From: Phoronis australis
Lineage: Eukaryota; Phoronida; Phoronidae
Assembly: GCA_002633005.1 (NCBI GenBank)
Contig: NMRA01000448.1
Coordinates: forward strand, 250,001 to 308,285
Length of the DNA stretch: 58,285 nucleotides
Direction of reading: 5' to 3'
This document shows, piece by piece, positions 1-13,093 of the stretch (positions within the stretch are counted from its first letter, which is position 1; each line of letters opens with the position of its first letter). Made by a program: the position numbers and the translations under genes. The notes under the pieces are model-generated. The model was not told the DNA's origin. It searched no databases and worked only from the letters and a program-made list of their open reading frames with translations.

Positions 1-132
1 GTTCATACCAGCACTTTACTCTTACGATACATGCTCAGGGTGACCTTTCTCGTTCCTGACTTCATACTGGTGGCATAATTATCAGGTGGTTGCTCAGCTG
101 ATCAGGAGCAGCAGAGACTCATTGAAGATTTG

Positions 133-207
133 AATATTGGGGGTCCAAATATTGGAGGTCCAAATATAGGGGGTCCAAATATTGGGGGTCCAAATATTGG
201 GGGTTCA
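133..207. repeat. 15-bp tandem repeat, 5 copies
   Basis: Five consecutive copies of AATATTGGGGGTCCA run from 133 to 207, with one or no substitutions each (for example GGAGG for GGGGG in copy 2 and TTCA for TCCA in copy 5). It is a short minisatellite. The exact 15-bp spacing has no spacers, so it is not a CRISPR-like array. Confidence 0.95.
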
Positions 208-1732
208 AATTTGCTGCCAGACTAATACTTGCCATATGTAAGTATTTCATATGAGGTCACCCTGAGGTCACAGGAGAGGGAGATATTCCCTAAAAAAACA
301 CAGCCGCTAGCATTTCTACATTGCCAGTGTGACATTTAAGGTAAAAATAGTCTGAATATTTAATGAACTAACTAATTGTAGGTTTCAATAAAAATTGATA
401 AGTAATATTAAAATTCTTTGTTGAGGCATTGTTTTGCCGAGGTTGTCTTTTTTATCTCTTGCTCATACCATCCAAATCGCCATTTTATAAAAACTGGCCT
501 TCCCACTGACGGCAGCTAGATGAGTCCCTGGGGAGCACCCCCTAGGATAACTTTAGCACCGTTTTAGACACAATGAGTTTATTATCCGTAATTAAACAGA
601 CAGTGAACAGTAGCCGGCAAAGAACAATCAAAAACAACTCCGTCCAGTACAACGTTATCAAATATTCATGTGACTTGGCAAATAGGTAACTCAATTTCAG
701 CTCCTGTTAATATTTAAACACCAGTTCACATACAGAAACTGTTAGGTCACTTTTGTTATTCAAAAGGCTGTTTATTGTTACATTTATAACAATCTAAGGA
801 GAGTTGCTAGCATCCTTAATTATGGAGAAATATCCCCATCTTGATCGAAAGACAGCTGCTTTGAAAATGTTATACAAGTATCACTTCAAAACCTATTAGA
901 AGAAAGTGCAGTATGACAATGGTTTTATACCTTAGTAATAAAAGATCTAAAAAGTCAAAACAGATGCTCATTTGATAAAAAACATGACACAGGAATGGTT
1001 ACATGGCAGTGTCGTTGTATGTACATTAAATGGTACTGTCAGAAAACTATCCGGTTAAGAATAAAATGTTTTATTTTACAACTTAACGCTGCAAAAAAGT
1101 CCCCACGTGTACTTACTGTAGAGATAAACTTTCAGTTAACATCTTTACTCCTGCTACTTTGTAGCAATCATCCAGGTTGGGCAGTTTCTAAAATTCGGGT
1201 TATCAAAATTCTAGCGGAAATTGAATTATCTTTCATCTAGCAAGATTGGAATGTGGGCAATGTTGGTATATATTTCGCAAATATAGGATACTGCATTTTG
1301 TATGTACTGAGTCTGAAAGTAGACTTGGTAGTTTATAAAATCGTAGGAATTATCCGCTCACTCAATGCATTCATGGGTCCCCATAGTGTGTGAAATCAGG
1401 ACGAATGATTGTTTGTTTTACTTGCCATAGGTTCTCTTCAAAAGGAAAACACTGGATGAGAAAAATAGGCACATTCTCTTTCGACCAATCACCAGTCGTG
1501 TAACATACTGCATTAGCAGACAAAGGAAGCACTTTAAAATGTCCCCCCACAAAAACTGAATCAACAAAGAACAGAAATTATCAATGTGGTCCTAAATTAG
1601 CCCATAGTTTGGAAGCTATATGAGTCGACTGACCCATAACCACAATCAGGGCTTTATCCAGGATTTCAAAAATATGGTGTCCAAAATGGGGTCCCAATAA
1701 TCCAGGGCGTCCATGATTCCAACGACTTGTAA

Positions 1733-1775
1733 CCCCCCCCCACCATTCACCAGCAACCCCCCCCCACACAGTCAN
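1733..1775. repeat. Two poly-C tracts next to a single ambiguous base
   Basis: Runs of nine Cs lie at 1733-1741 and 1757-1765, followed by an N at 1775. Homopolymers of this kind are error-prone, so local length and frame should not be trusted. Confidence 0.9.
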
Positions 1776-4700
1776 AGTCATTTTTTTACAAAAAAAATAT
1801 GTAGACCAACGTTTTTATATCTAAGTTTACAAAAACAACCCTCTGTAGTGAGCTTTTTATACTCAAAAAAAAATGTGTGGACCAAGATTTTACACATAAA
1901 TTTACGAGTAGCTCTGACCAAACAAATATAAGCGACATTGGTTGAATGATGAGTGCAGTATGTTTTTGGTGATCTCAAGTCAAATTGATGTTATAAAGTT
2001 TATTATATCTTAACTAGCTTTAATATTCTGTAAAAGGAGTTGTCAGAACAAGAAAAATGCACATACGTGTGGTTCATATTTTGGCAACAGGTGTCACTGC
2101 AGTTCCATATTAAAACCTTAAAACGCGCAATGAAAAGCATGAAACAGGCACAAACTCAAAATTTTCAAATAGCACATTCTTGTGGCACAATACAGTATTA
2201 AAATAATGACATTTAGTTCACTTTTGATGTTTTTAAAAAGAGACGAAAATCTTGAAATTACAGCTCTGAACCACCAGTTTGGAGTAACGTTAAGGTATGA
2301 CCCCCATCACATAAAGTAATGAACTATCGAGAGAAGACCACTGGGAGCAGTAGTGGAAGAAACTTCGAAAATCAAACATGTGCTAACGCCTCACTGGTTC
2401 CCTGCGTGCCGTTAGGTGGAAATTTTTTACGCCGCTGTTTTTGATTGGCTGGTCAAATTCTCAACAGGCAGCGCTCTACGCAAACAAACTGGCATGACTG
2501 ATGGAGGAAGTGTAACTGTGGTCTGTTGTACAGACAAATCGGCACTTAAAATTCATGTTTAAGAAATGTGTACCCCAGAAAATTGTGGTTGCGTCTTTTC
2601 GGAGTGCATCTTCCTAGTGTCGCTGACTTTTGTTTACGCTGCTGTCCTGTATCATACAGTATGAATAACCCACTAATTGAATCAGCCAGATGACGGGGTG
2701 TTTACTGTACATGTATGTGTTTCAAGCATTAGGCCTACAACAGAAACGAAATTAAGTTGCTGCTACGCCACGTGCATGACATTAGGCTAAATATCGTTCA
2801 TAGTCCACCATTTTCTCACTTTGTTATAAAGCTAACCAATGAGTGCCGAGATTACATCAACCAATGATAAACCGTGTGCTACCACCTAGCAGCGCAGGTG
2901 CTAGAAAGGTGTTGGATACTCAATGCTTTCATTCTAGTTTGAACATGGTCATATTGAATATATATTGTATGTCCACTGTTCATACATTGTATATTTCTTC
3001 CCCAGCTGAAAAAAGAGCCACAACTGTTCTCTTCTCTCTTCAGCTATGTCTCCCTTTCATTAAACAGGCTTCCTGGTAATCATTACAATACGAGTGCCAA
3101 AACTTGAAAGGTTCTGATTGACAATGAGCCTCCAAATGATACATACGGCAAGGATATCTCCAGTTTAGTGGTAGGGCATCCAAGACATACCCTGCATAAA
3201 GGCTTGGCCACAACACAACAGTCCATAAACAACTCAACCAGCATCAATAGAGTAATTAATCACATGAAATTAACTGAGCTCAATCAATGTAGTCAGGTTT
3301 CAGCTAATACACCAGAATGTTCTATTTTTAGGAGATTACTCCAATAAGTCTTCTTCAGGTTGGATAAACTGCTTAATATTATAGAGATAATAGGGCAGGT
3401 CTAAAAGTAACAGTAATTAGGATTGTGGATAAACACACTATAGTTAAGCAATTTAAACCATCATGTGGTGTCCGTGTCATCTTTATCTCTGCAGCATACT
3501 CACTCATCAAACTGCACTTGATAGCTTCAGTGTCAACTACTCTACCCTTTACTAGATTTGTGGATAACTAGCAGCAAACATTCAGGTGCTTTTATTTGCT
3601 ACATTGAAACAAACTGGACAAAGGATGACAGCAAAGATCTGAGAATCAACCTTCAAGCTCCTACCAGCCCTTAGTGAGCCCAGCAAACCACACAAAGGTC
3701 ATGTCATAGCTAGCTGACAAGGGAAGATCATTAGGATGTCATTCATAGACCTGTAGCCTCTTTAGCACACTTTTAGGTTTTAATGCAACTATAAAATCTC
3801 CTTCCATCAAAGAAATAAACTTTTGGTTTAGAACACTTAAGGTTCTCCATATTGGTTACTCTTGTTCAGTACTCAGACAAGAGGCGATTTCTGGGCATGG
3901 GACCTTAGGCTCAGACCTGACAAGCAAAGTTGTCAAGGTTGGTCTCTGTCCTGGGTAGCACTACCATGGAAGAGGTATACAAAATGTACTGCTGAGAAAG
4001 GCGATTTTTCTGGAAGATTGCTGTGGATGGTGTAACTTTAGGACTTCAGAACCCTACGTCAGTTTCCTTTTCCCAAATACATAAATCTACAGATGTTAGC
4101 TGTATTCAAAAACAAAATCTTAATTACAAATGATGAACTCATATTTGCCAAAATAGTATATCTGCTTATGGTGTTTAAGGCTTACTAGGTTAAAAATTCA
4201 GCTGGCCCATGAATCCCTTTGGAAGGATCAGGTTCATGGAATCAACCCCAACAAAAGGTGTTTTTGGAACAAAACTCTCCATAAACGTGACTGAGTATCT
4301 AGTGGCAGCTGCCTCCAAATGGGTCCCCACTCTCTAAATGGCTAAGAACCATAGTCTAATTTTCTCTCCCTCCCGTAAAAACTTGTCAAGAGCCCCACTC
4401 CCTTCCCAATCCACGAAAGACAGTTATATTGTTGAACATCGTCAAAATCTGTATTTTTTATTATTACTGTGGCTGAAAATCAGAATCATCAACAAATACC
4501 TTTACCAACTACACGAGCAAGTTTACCTTGAATAATCATCGCAAAAATTGCACCTCGGAACATCTAAAAAGAATTCAAATGTCCAAACTTGCTATTAGCT
4601 AGAACATATACTCAATAAGTAGCTAGTGGTTAAGTAAGGGCTGGTAAAGTGACCCATTAAATAAGTCTGAGGATGAAGGCTACATGCACTTTTGATAGTG

Positions 4701-5321
4701 CAAGGGTGTCCTCTTTCAAATAGTTGGAAACGACAAGACGTCCCACATTTTCAACATCCAGACCACTGCAATATCTGGCGATTGGCGAAAATAAGTATGT
4801 CAGAAACAACATCAACTGGTGAGAAATCTATTCTGACCGAGACACTCGCACGACTGAACACTTAACCCCGTAACTCAGAAATGATACGTGAGAAATCGAA
4901 ATACCCACTGGAATTAGATGCTAATGTCTTTACCAATCCTTAAAATGACAGAACCCCCCCTCCCCCAGTCTCGTAATTAGCTCAATGTGAACAGACCAAT
5001 GCATATCAGTGCCCACACGATCCGCCTACCAACCTTCCAGGAATGCTAAAAGATTGGGCTAGAGAAGTCAATGACCAAGAATCAGTAGATACTACAAAGG
5101 CACCAAACTGACTAAAGGCTGCGTTGCTACCGTGGAGACAATGTAGTGAAAAGCACCTAGCTGTATTGACAATATTAAGCAACTGTCTGGTGTGCTTAGC
5201 TCTGTATTCCAGGAGACAGACTGGAGGTAAATTTTCAAAACTGGATTAAGGAAACACTTTGCAAATCAATAAGGAGATCTGCTGTCTCAGGTGAGATGCA
5301 TCCACATTTCAGAATCAGATA

Positions 5322-6051
5322 TAAGTGCCGTCCACACAGATTTACCCTAGAACAAGATACTCCTGAAACGAGCTGTCGCTAGGTTTCGAGGCTGTGTGGA
5401 CGCTGTTAAAACTAGTGCAACTTAACCCACTTAGGACAACTTACTCCACCTTATTGTAGTAGGGTAATTTGTTCTATGGTAATTTGCTCTACTTCTATTC
5501 ACTGCGTTTCCGCAAACCTGGGGCAAGGGGGGAGTATTTATCAGTTGCGGTTACATACAGAAGGGTCTTCTTTTGCGTGCGGTATTCGCATCAGCTGTTC
5601 ATGTCATACACAGAGTGACATCTTCTGCCTTAACCTAGTCATTGGATGTGTATGTGTGTGTGTCTGTGTGNNNNNNNNNNNNNNNNNNNNNNNNNNNNNN
5701 NNNNNNNNNNNNNNNNNNNNNNNNNNNNNNNNNNNNNNNNNNNNNNNNNNNNNNNNNNNNNNNNNNNNNNNNNNNNNNNNNNNNNNNNNNNNNNNNNNNN
5801 NNNNNNNNNNNNNNNNNNNNNNNNNNNNNNNNNNNNNNNNNNNNNNNNNNNNNNNNNNNNNNNNNNNNNNNNNNNNNNNNNNNNNNNNNNNNNNNNNNNN
5901 NNNNNNNNNNNNNNNNNNNNNNNNNNNNNNNNNNNNNNNNNNNNNNNNNNNNNNNNNGTATGTGTGTGGACACTCTACTTAAAAGTGGGGCAAGTTGTAC
6001 TTGTGCAAGTTGTTCTAGGTTCTAGGGTAGGCTGTGTGTGAACGGGACTAT
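5322..6051. mobile_element. Inverted-repeat DNA element (MITE-like) containing an assembly gap
   Basis: The left end (5322-5356) starts AGTGCCGTCCACACAG and continues TTTACCCTAGAACAAG. The reverse complement of 6011-6049 starts AGTCCCGTTCACACACAG and continues CCTACCCTAGAAC. The two ends therefore form an imperfect inverted repeat of roughly 35-40 bp. TA dinucleotides flank both sides, compatible with a TA target duplication. The middle is partly unresolved and no transposase is visible. Class unknown. Confidence 0.6.
5647..5970. repeat. (TG)n microsatellite with a 287-base gap
   Basis: TG dinucleotides run into the N block at 5671 and resume (GTATGTGTGTGG) at 5958. The gap of 287 Ns therefore sits inside or beside a TG microsatellite, a usual cause of assembly breaks. 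Long open frames drawn across the Ns have no meaning. Confidence 0.9.
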
Positions 6052-6967
6052 AAACAAGGTGCAATGCATTTAACACTCCCTTAACCAGGTGATAATAAAT
6101 TAAGTCCTACAGTTAGAAACTTACAACTTTAAAGACAACAGCAGTTTACATGCATGGACCACAGAACCTCTGTTATTGGACTAAAAACTTGATTGGTCCC
6201 CGTTTCGTTAGGAAAAACAATGTTACAATCCACAAAAAAGTAAAAAGAACAATTCAAAATGCACGCAGCCTCTGTGACTACTGCCATTCCATTTCCTTTC
6301 TGAATTTTGAACATAACATCAGTCGTAAGACATTAGTAAAATAAGCAGACGTCTTTCAACCTGTAGTCATGGTAACCTATTGTTTGTATTCTATTGTGCA
6401 TTGTGGATTTCCTACCTGAACATTCCATGTAATATCTGTACTCGCATGCTTTACATGGTCAATAAAGTGAAACATTTCATTCTACACCTGCTAATTAAGG
6501 TTGCTCTCAAACCTTATTTAGTAGTGTCCATGCTAACTTGTAAATCAAAAAATAGTCTTTGGCAGTGCGGTTGCGTAGTGGTTCTGCTAAATCTTTTTTC
6601 TCGTTACAGGGTATATATATTTCAAATTTGAAGTTTCACGCGAAAGAAGATAAGGTATTTGCTAGACATGTGAAATATTGTAAAATGACAACATTTTATG
6701 AATACGGCTTGAGATATCCTTTATGATCACAATTGTCTTAGTAAACACAGCAAGCTTCCACTTTTAAACATTCATGTTTGGATTAAAGCCAACACCAATT
6801 CAAACGGTTAAGAATTCATATTTCACTGAAAATATACTCATGTACATTTTAGCACCAAAAGGTACAAAACTTGTTTACCTTTGAGTAATAGAAAGTCAGT
6901 TTCATCAGCACCTTGCCTTAATCAGGTGGGAAAATACTGTACTTTCCTAAAAATAGGTCATTTGGCG

Positions 6968-7362
6968 TACGTTGAAATATGGCTAGTGATTTAGTAGAGG
7001 CATCATCAGAGTAAAGTATTCTCATGAGACCGAAGGTTGAGTGAAAATATATCACTCCTATCATGCCGAGACCAAATAACTACCCATAATTCAATACAAG
7101 TCGTATATATTAACCTTTTTATACCACCCATTTTGGCATTTTTCATCGTGTTTCTTTGCCTGAACTAGATTTCTTTCACACATAGGAATACACATCAGGA
7201 AACGTTCATCCACATAAACTATCTAGGTAGAAGGAAAACAACAGAGCAGAATTGGTCGATAAACTTTAATTTCTCAAGTTTCAAACCAGCAGATAAAGAT
7301 AAGAACAAGGTAAACACACTTTTAATACTCCTCAAACTGTTTTTGACAACTATGGAACTGTG
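6968..7362 (+). repeat. Dispersed repeat, copy D1
   Basis: This ~390 bp segment matches, in inverted orientation, 15136-15520. Shared landmarks are ACCGAAGGTTGAGTGAAAAT, TATCATGCCGAGA, TTTTGGCATTTTTC, CAGATAAAGATAAGAACAAG and GTAAACACACTTTTAATACT. The copies differ by scattered substitutions and indels. No coding potential or terminal structure was seen, so the class is unknown. Confidence 0.8.
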
Positions 7363-9873
7363 GGTGTTTACCCCCAACCCACTGTGCCAGTACACGCACA
7401 CTCGTGACAAAATTATTTTTAAACGCCCATGGTCGACTTAACCACCAACCCCGATTAATGGAGTTCGCTGATTTAAGCGCCCAGAGAGTTAATCCATAGG
7501 AGTACAGTGAGTATAATAAAGTTCATCGGCATCAGGATTATTTATACATAATTCTTATTAAAAGATACGAACTGAATATTTAGAACCTGGCTTGCATTCT
7601 GCGACTGAAACGAAGACACAAGACCAGTCTTAACGAGATATCACCATCCATTACAAGCGAAGCACGTGGTTACGTTAGCTTTTCTTACGTCTATGGAATG
7701 GTGCCCTGTACAGATTCACATTTCTATATGTCTTAAAAAAATCGGCAGATGTTACATAGTGTACCAGCAGTAATTCAGAAACAAACTTTAAAAATTTCCA
7801 TCTTGAAATAAGTGAAGTCAAGTTAAAAAATATGCTCTTTTATGAAATTGGTTTGCATTACGATAAAAAATATCTGCTACTTTTCATTTTCAAAAGCTTC
7901 TAAAATTACTGAATAGATTCTATTGACTGGTAGGGTACATAAGTAATAACTTTCTGTCACGTCCAAAAATTTGAAAATACAATGAGAGTTTCGCAGAATG
8001 TCATCTGAGCATGTTCTTGATAACAACCACATTACAGATTGAGATAACACAAAAATTAGAGACTCAGGCTAATGTTAAAAAACCTGCAATAAAAGAAGTG
8101 ATTGTTATCAGAAAACTGTGTCCAATATGAATAGAGATGTGGGAAAATTCAGGCTATGTCACTACTACGCTCTAAGTGATAGACACTAATACCTCATCCA
8201 CACCGCAACAGGACGAGCCATCTTGTCGAATTTATTGTGATCAATCCAGACGACATTTTTGACAGTGTTAGTATTGCTTCCAAAATTGCTGTGAATGCCC
8301 ACAATTTTTAAAAATATTGTCTGACAATAGCTACGGAACAGAGCTTGAAAATTGCAAAATGTCTGTTGCTTATTACCCCTAGTCAAAACTGATACGAGAA
8401 AATTCATTCTGTGATATTATTATTGGCACAAAAACCAGTCCACTGCATTGAGTGTCTAGCACGCCTGCACAAATGGACCTTTTTATTAAATCTAGTTTAG
8501 TAAAATACAAACAATTAGTAAAGTCAATAACTCGAGTGACCTTTATACACCCCCAGAAGTAACAACAGGGTAACAATATGCTTGCAGCAATCCCTCTAAT
8601 AAATGGACTGTTAAGAATAACCTAAAAGGCCATTCGCCTAATAGAGGAAGACATAAGCACCACTCTGGCTGACGGCAAGACCAGCTCCATATAGTTCTTA
8701 CTCATGCACTACAACTCACTGGGGGAAATGGGGAAGCGGCTTAAAACTGTAAGCACACAACGCAAATGGTTTTTACTGATATGAGAAGGGGATGAACAAC
8801 AGTCCAAGTCAACTATTGACTAGAATGGACACCAAGTGAACAGTGGCAATAATCACAATCACAATCACATGGAAATGAGTCTCCTGGGATACACTGCTAT
8901 TTTAAGGTACTTTCGTTTTTCAATTTTTCCAAAAATCCACGAAGTGTTTGAACATCGTGTTTTCCAACATTTTTTGTAAATCAACATCAAATATTCAGAC
9001 TTACAAGTTTACACTTTTTTAAAGAAGAACATTCGATCTGAATTACTTTGCGCCATCACGTATATGTGGAATTAAGTGTGAAAGGGTCACGGAAGTCAAT
9101 AACCCCCTTTTAAGTGCCGCACTAAAAAGGTTAACACAAGTTCATGGTCAAGACCAACCAGAAACTGCACACAGCAATTGATGTTAGCATGCACAGCTGC
9201 AATTTCCAACCTCGATAATTCCCTATATTGCCTGTATCTCTCACTTCACTTTATGGATGTTACCTGAGCTGAATGTTGGCACTTGTTGTCCTAAATTGTT
9301 GTAAATATGATCCTGATGATGTCTAATGATAAAGACCAAACGTTGAATTGAACATGAATTTTTTATCTGTGCGGCAGTGACGTCCGGTTTTTAATCTTAC
9401 TGTGGCCAAAAACTGATTTAATTAACCTTGAAAATCTTTGGAACTTTGACATAATTTCAAGAAGACATGTAGATTTTACTGTGTGCACATAAAGAAACTT
9501 ACCACCTTTGTAATAACATCAGTTTCATGACATATCTGTAAGGACACAGTGAAATGCAAACATTTTATGAATTGCATGATCACTCAGGTGTCCATATTAA
9601 CAGGCTTTCTCTGCCAATGCAAGCACTTGTCACCATATAAATGTTCATATCTCAGAAAGGTAAGTGACACTAAAATAATTATTACGTCCCAAAATGGAGT
9701 CAAAGTGAGGAGACCCTATCCATCCTGTATATTTATTTACCAAAGTCACAAAACATCACAAATATAAGCGGGAATGCTGCTTCATAAAAACCCACAAGTA
9801 CCTGGTCTGTCATGGCGATATTAAGAATTTAACCTGCTCAGGACATACAAAATTTCCTGCAAAAGAAAATAAT
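7363..9873. other. Non-coding stretch with one hammerhead-like motif
   Basis: No gene is recognised. The only structure noted is the CTGATGA ... AAAC motif near 9313-9342. All open frames are below 80 codons and lack family signatures. Confidence 0.45.
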
Positions 9874-10056
9874 TACCGTATTCGCCCAGTGCCCAGGGTG
9901 CTTGGAAAAATTGGTGCTTATTATAGCCTAAACCAGTTGAAACCTGGTCTCCGAAACAGGCGAAATCTTAAGCTAGAATTCATCAAATTTACGCTCTGTG
10001 ACGTATCTGTAACCTATGACAGACTTTCTACAAAGTTGTGGTGCATTGATGGGCTG

Positions 10057-10225
10057 TAAAATGCAACAATTTCCTAAAATGTAACAACTGTTACATTTTA
10101 GGTCACTGTTAAATTTTAGTAGCTAGGCCTCTCCTAAAATGTAACAAGATGTTACATTTTATGTAATTGTTACAATTTACGAATGCACATGCCCTTGCGA
10201 GAAATGTGCCACTGTTTACATTTTA
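10057..10225. repeat. Palindrome cluster of AAAATGTAACA type (cluster 1)
   Basis: A perfect hairpin CCTAAAATGTAACA / TGTTACATTTTAGG with a 2-base loop spans 10073-10102. A second with a 3-base loop spans 10133-10163. Further half-sites (TTGTTACAATTTA, TTTACATTTTACA) follow. The same words recur at 15.6 and 17.5 kb. Confidence 0.9.
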
Positions 10226-10599
10226 CAAAAAGAGATGTCATATTTCATGAGTTTGCATGGTAATTGTCACACGGAGGAAAGCGGTTCACACACTTATTGC
10301 TTTCGTTCTCGGATTGTTTGAATGAAAGTCTATCAAGTGTGCCACCTCCAATTTATAGACGTGTCCCTAGTTTTCTCTCAATCTTTTGTTGACGCTCACA
10401 GGTCATACACCAATTGTGTAGCCAGCATTACAGTATGTCTGAACACACTTCCCGTGGTAAGCTCAACACAAACAATGACATCGTAATTCGCTAATGCTTA
10501 TCGTATTTCTTCGGGAACAAACGACAATAACAAAACCTTTTTCTCGGAGAATTCAATTTTGGAAGCCAATATGATAGAAAAAACACCCGTTTTAGTCCA

Positions 10600-12780
10600 C
10601 GTTCTGGTAGAAGGAAAGAAACACATGCATTTATTTGCGGGCAAGTCGACAGATTTTACCAGTGCAACAGTAAAATTTTGCCTTTGAGAAGAACGAGCCA
10701 ATGGTTTAAAAAAATGGCAGCATAGTAACGTGTTTTAAACAGCTTAAAAAATATCCTTGCTCCTACGATGACAAACCTGTCTCAAATAGTGGGGGTAACA
10801 ACAGATCAAACCGTGATGCGTATACGTAAAAATGGGAGGCCTAGCTGAGAAAATAGAAAATATTTTGGCACTCTGAAAGGGCATGATCATTTTCCTCAAA
10901 CCGGGTTTAACTTGATAGTTTAACTCTTTCACCTTCAAGTAACTGTCGGCCATTGTGTCCCTGAACCCCAAGTAACTTAGTACACATGGGCTGAACTGAG
11001 GTGCTTGTTTTCAAAATTCCATAAACAATCCATTTATCATTGAATTTCAAAGTGTAATACACCAAAATGTAGAGAACAGAATGAACTTTATCTACAAATT
11101 CACCAAAATTAAAAAATCCCACTCTCTCATGTGATGCAGGTAAGTAACACCTGAAATGCCGGTGTTTGTTTGCCAATTTGCCAATTCAATGTATCGTTTA
11201 AAGAATAAAAATGATTTATGAGTAACAGTGTCGTGAATATTCTTCAGTAAAATTTCTTAAGATACGTTTTTGATCACATTTCACATCTTCTATTTACATT
11301 TGAAGTCCATAAAGTGACTTAAATTAGGCGATCGTTAAGTTCAAAGATTCAAATTTGTCCACTTCCGGTTGTGACTCGCGCTTCCTTTGGGCGTTCAAAT
11401 TAATTACCCTGACAATTTCACCGAATATTTCATCAATATAGAAATTTTTAAAGTACTCAACTTGCTTATCGTAACCATCGTAAACTCTAGAAGACTCCAC
11501 ATGTTCAGAAAATTTGCGAAGATGTCGGAGTTCAACGGCGTTTGTTTGACCCAATTGCGAAATTCGCGACCTGCAAAGTTTTCCTCCGGTTCAAAGCCAT
11601 GTAATTCAACTTCTTTGTCGTAATAGTCAACAAAATCTGGCCAGATTTATAAGAATTCCTTTTTGGGTTATCTTGTATATTAATTAAGTAAAAAGTATAC
11701 AAATTATTGCCAATTTCGTCATTTGAAAAGTCTACGTCTGAATCGCCGTCGGCCGACATTTTGTTTTCGCGAGTCATCGATCTAAATTCTTGGAAAACCC
11801 CTTCAATAACTCACGTTACCTCTCAGCAACGAATCAGAAAAGCTGTTAGAAATGAAGGTAAGGCTATATTTAAATTTGTGACGTACACAAAAGAATTCCC
11901 CTAATCAACCAATCAAATATTCTGTTGCTTGGAAGTTCGGCATATCGTGAGACCAATAAAGCGGTCCACGGTGTTGAATGGAGGTAAGTTTCAGAGACCG
12001 CTTAAGCGGTCTGCGGTGTTGAAAGGGTTAAGGGGCAATAGTCCAAAAAGCTGACTGCCGTTCTTTCAGTCTACACAAACATGCACCTTCTCTTTCCATT
12101 ATCTTTTAACATAAAATATGAATTAAAACAGCAATTTGGTCATTGTTTGTTAGTTCGAAGCACATATAAATAATGACAAAGATTGGATATTCTGCTACTA
12201 ATGGACGTGAAGCCACGCGTCTCATGAGGCACCACTGTTTGTGTTGCAGCTCGCTGTCGACAACGCATGGTTGTAGGCAGATAGGGAATTTGGTACATTA
12301 ACCATTTTGATACATTGTATAAAAAGCGGATATCAAACATTGCCAACATCAACCATAGCCGTTTTTGTTCCATACCATTCACTTTCAATGAAACCTGTTT
12401 GAAACCTCTCAGATAAATCACTATGTTTTTCTGCAAATATTGGGGCCCGTTCCACATAAAATTGTTCATGTTTTGTATGTCCGCTACCAGCTATTCTAAT
12501 TATGCGGTGACCGCTGCCATAGCCGACTAGTCGCTAGTTCTCTAAAAAGGTCTGCCTCCAGGGTGCAACCTAATGCAATTTTTGAACTTACACATCACCA
12601 TGAAACGAGCCCAGTACTTTGAAAAGGAATGTTTTCAACAAGAGACAAAAATTATTACACGGTGGGTATCCTCACGTTTAGAATAAGTTGCAAATAAATG
12701 ATTAGGGTCTGAATTCAGTTCTTGGTGGCAAACTACAGAAGGATATAGTTATATTTACAAACAATACCGTGCTTGTCGAT
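10600..12780. other. Segment present in copy A but missing from the inverted copy
   Basis: In the inverted relative, sequence matching about 12785 (at 16430) is followed within ~35 bases by sequence matching about 10600 (at 16463). The ~2.2 kb here is therefore either inserted into copy A or deleted from the other copy. It includes the piggyBac-type end at 12027. The open frames in it (for example 109 codons at 12140-12469, minus) are not recognised. Confidence 0.6.
11324..12031 (-). pseudogene. Possible piggyBac-like element end with frameshifted coding remnant
   Basis: The sequence AAAGGG|TTAA at 12022-12031 reads on the minus strand as TTAA-CCCTTTCAACACCG. This fits the TTAA target and CCC start of piggyBac elements. 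A subterminal direct repeat (AAGCGGTCYRCGGTGTTGAA) lies just inside, at about 11959-11978 and 12004-12023. Further inside, on the minus strand, an acidic N-terminus MSADGDSDVDFSNDEIG starts at about 11759. Coding then appears to shift frame at least twice (DFVDYYDKEVELHGFEPEE, then TNAVELRHLRKFSEH) to a stop at 11324. Acidic N-termini are usual in piggyBac transposases, but no catalytic DDD region was found, so the identification is tentative. A possible opposite end, TTTAACTCTTTCACC near 10918, is weak. Confidence 0.4.
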
Positions 12781-13093
12781 AGTTCAAAAATAATCAATTT
12801 TTGAAGTTAGCGCACATCTAAACAAGACTTTTAAATCTCAACTTCCTCATTTCCAAAAAGTAGGCCAACTCAGTATCCACAGATGACAAGACGTTTCTAG
12901 CAATATCGTTAGAGCTGAACATAGGAACCCCTTCAAAATCATTTTGAAACAGCACTTGCTGTCTGCTATGGAAAGCCCGATGAAAATACTGAACCATAAA
13001 TGAGATGATTTTAAAATCTTTTAAGACCATGATAAATTACACTTTGATTAACATGTATTGTGCATATTGCACTGCGTCCTAGTTGAATAACCC

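Larger units (their letters stand above)
1..5321. other. Non-coding stretch, probably Shal intron
   Basis: Apart from the 15-bp tandem repeat at 133-207 and two C tracts near a single N, this stretch contains only short open frames of 60-80 codons with no recognisable protein signature. I see no gene, RNA gene or clear element in the rest. Confidence 0.5.

Noticed and set aside
133-207. Regular short repeat considered as CRISPR
   Set aside because: Units abut with no spacers, and the sequence is animal DNA.
5476-6041. Open frames of 112-168 codons spanning 5.5-6.0 kb
   Set aside because: They consist mostly of unknown residues across the 287-N gap and TG repeats.
6566-6600. tRNA A-box-like word GGTTGCGTAGTGGTT, possible SINE
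   Set aside because: No B box follows at the expected distance, and there is no tail or second copy.
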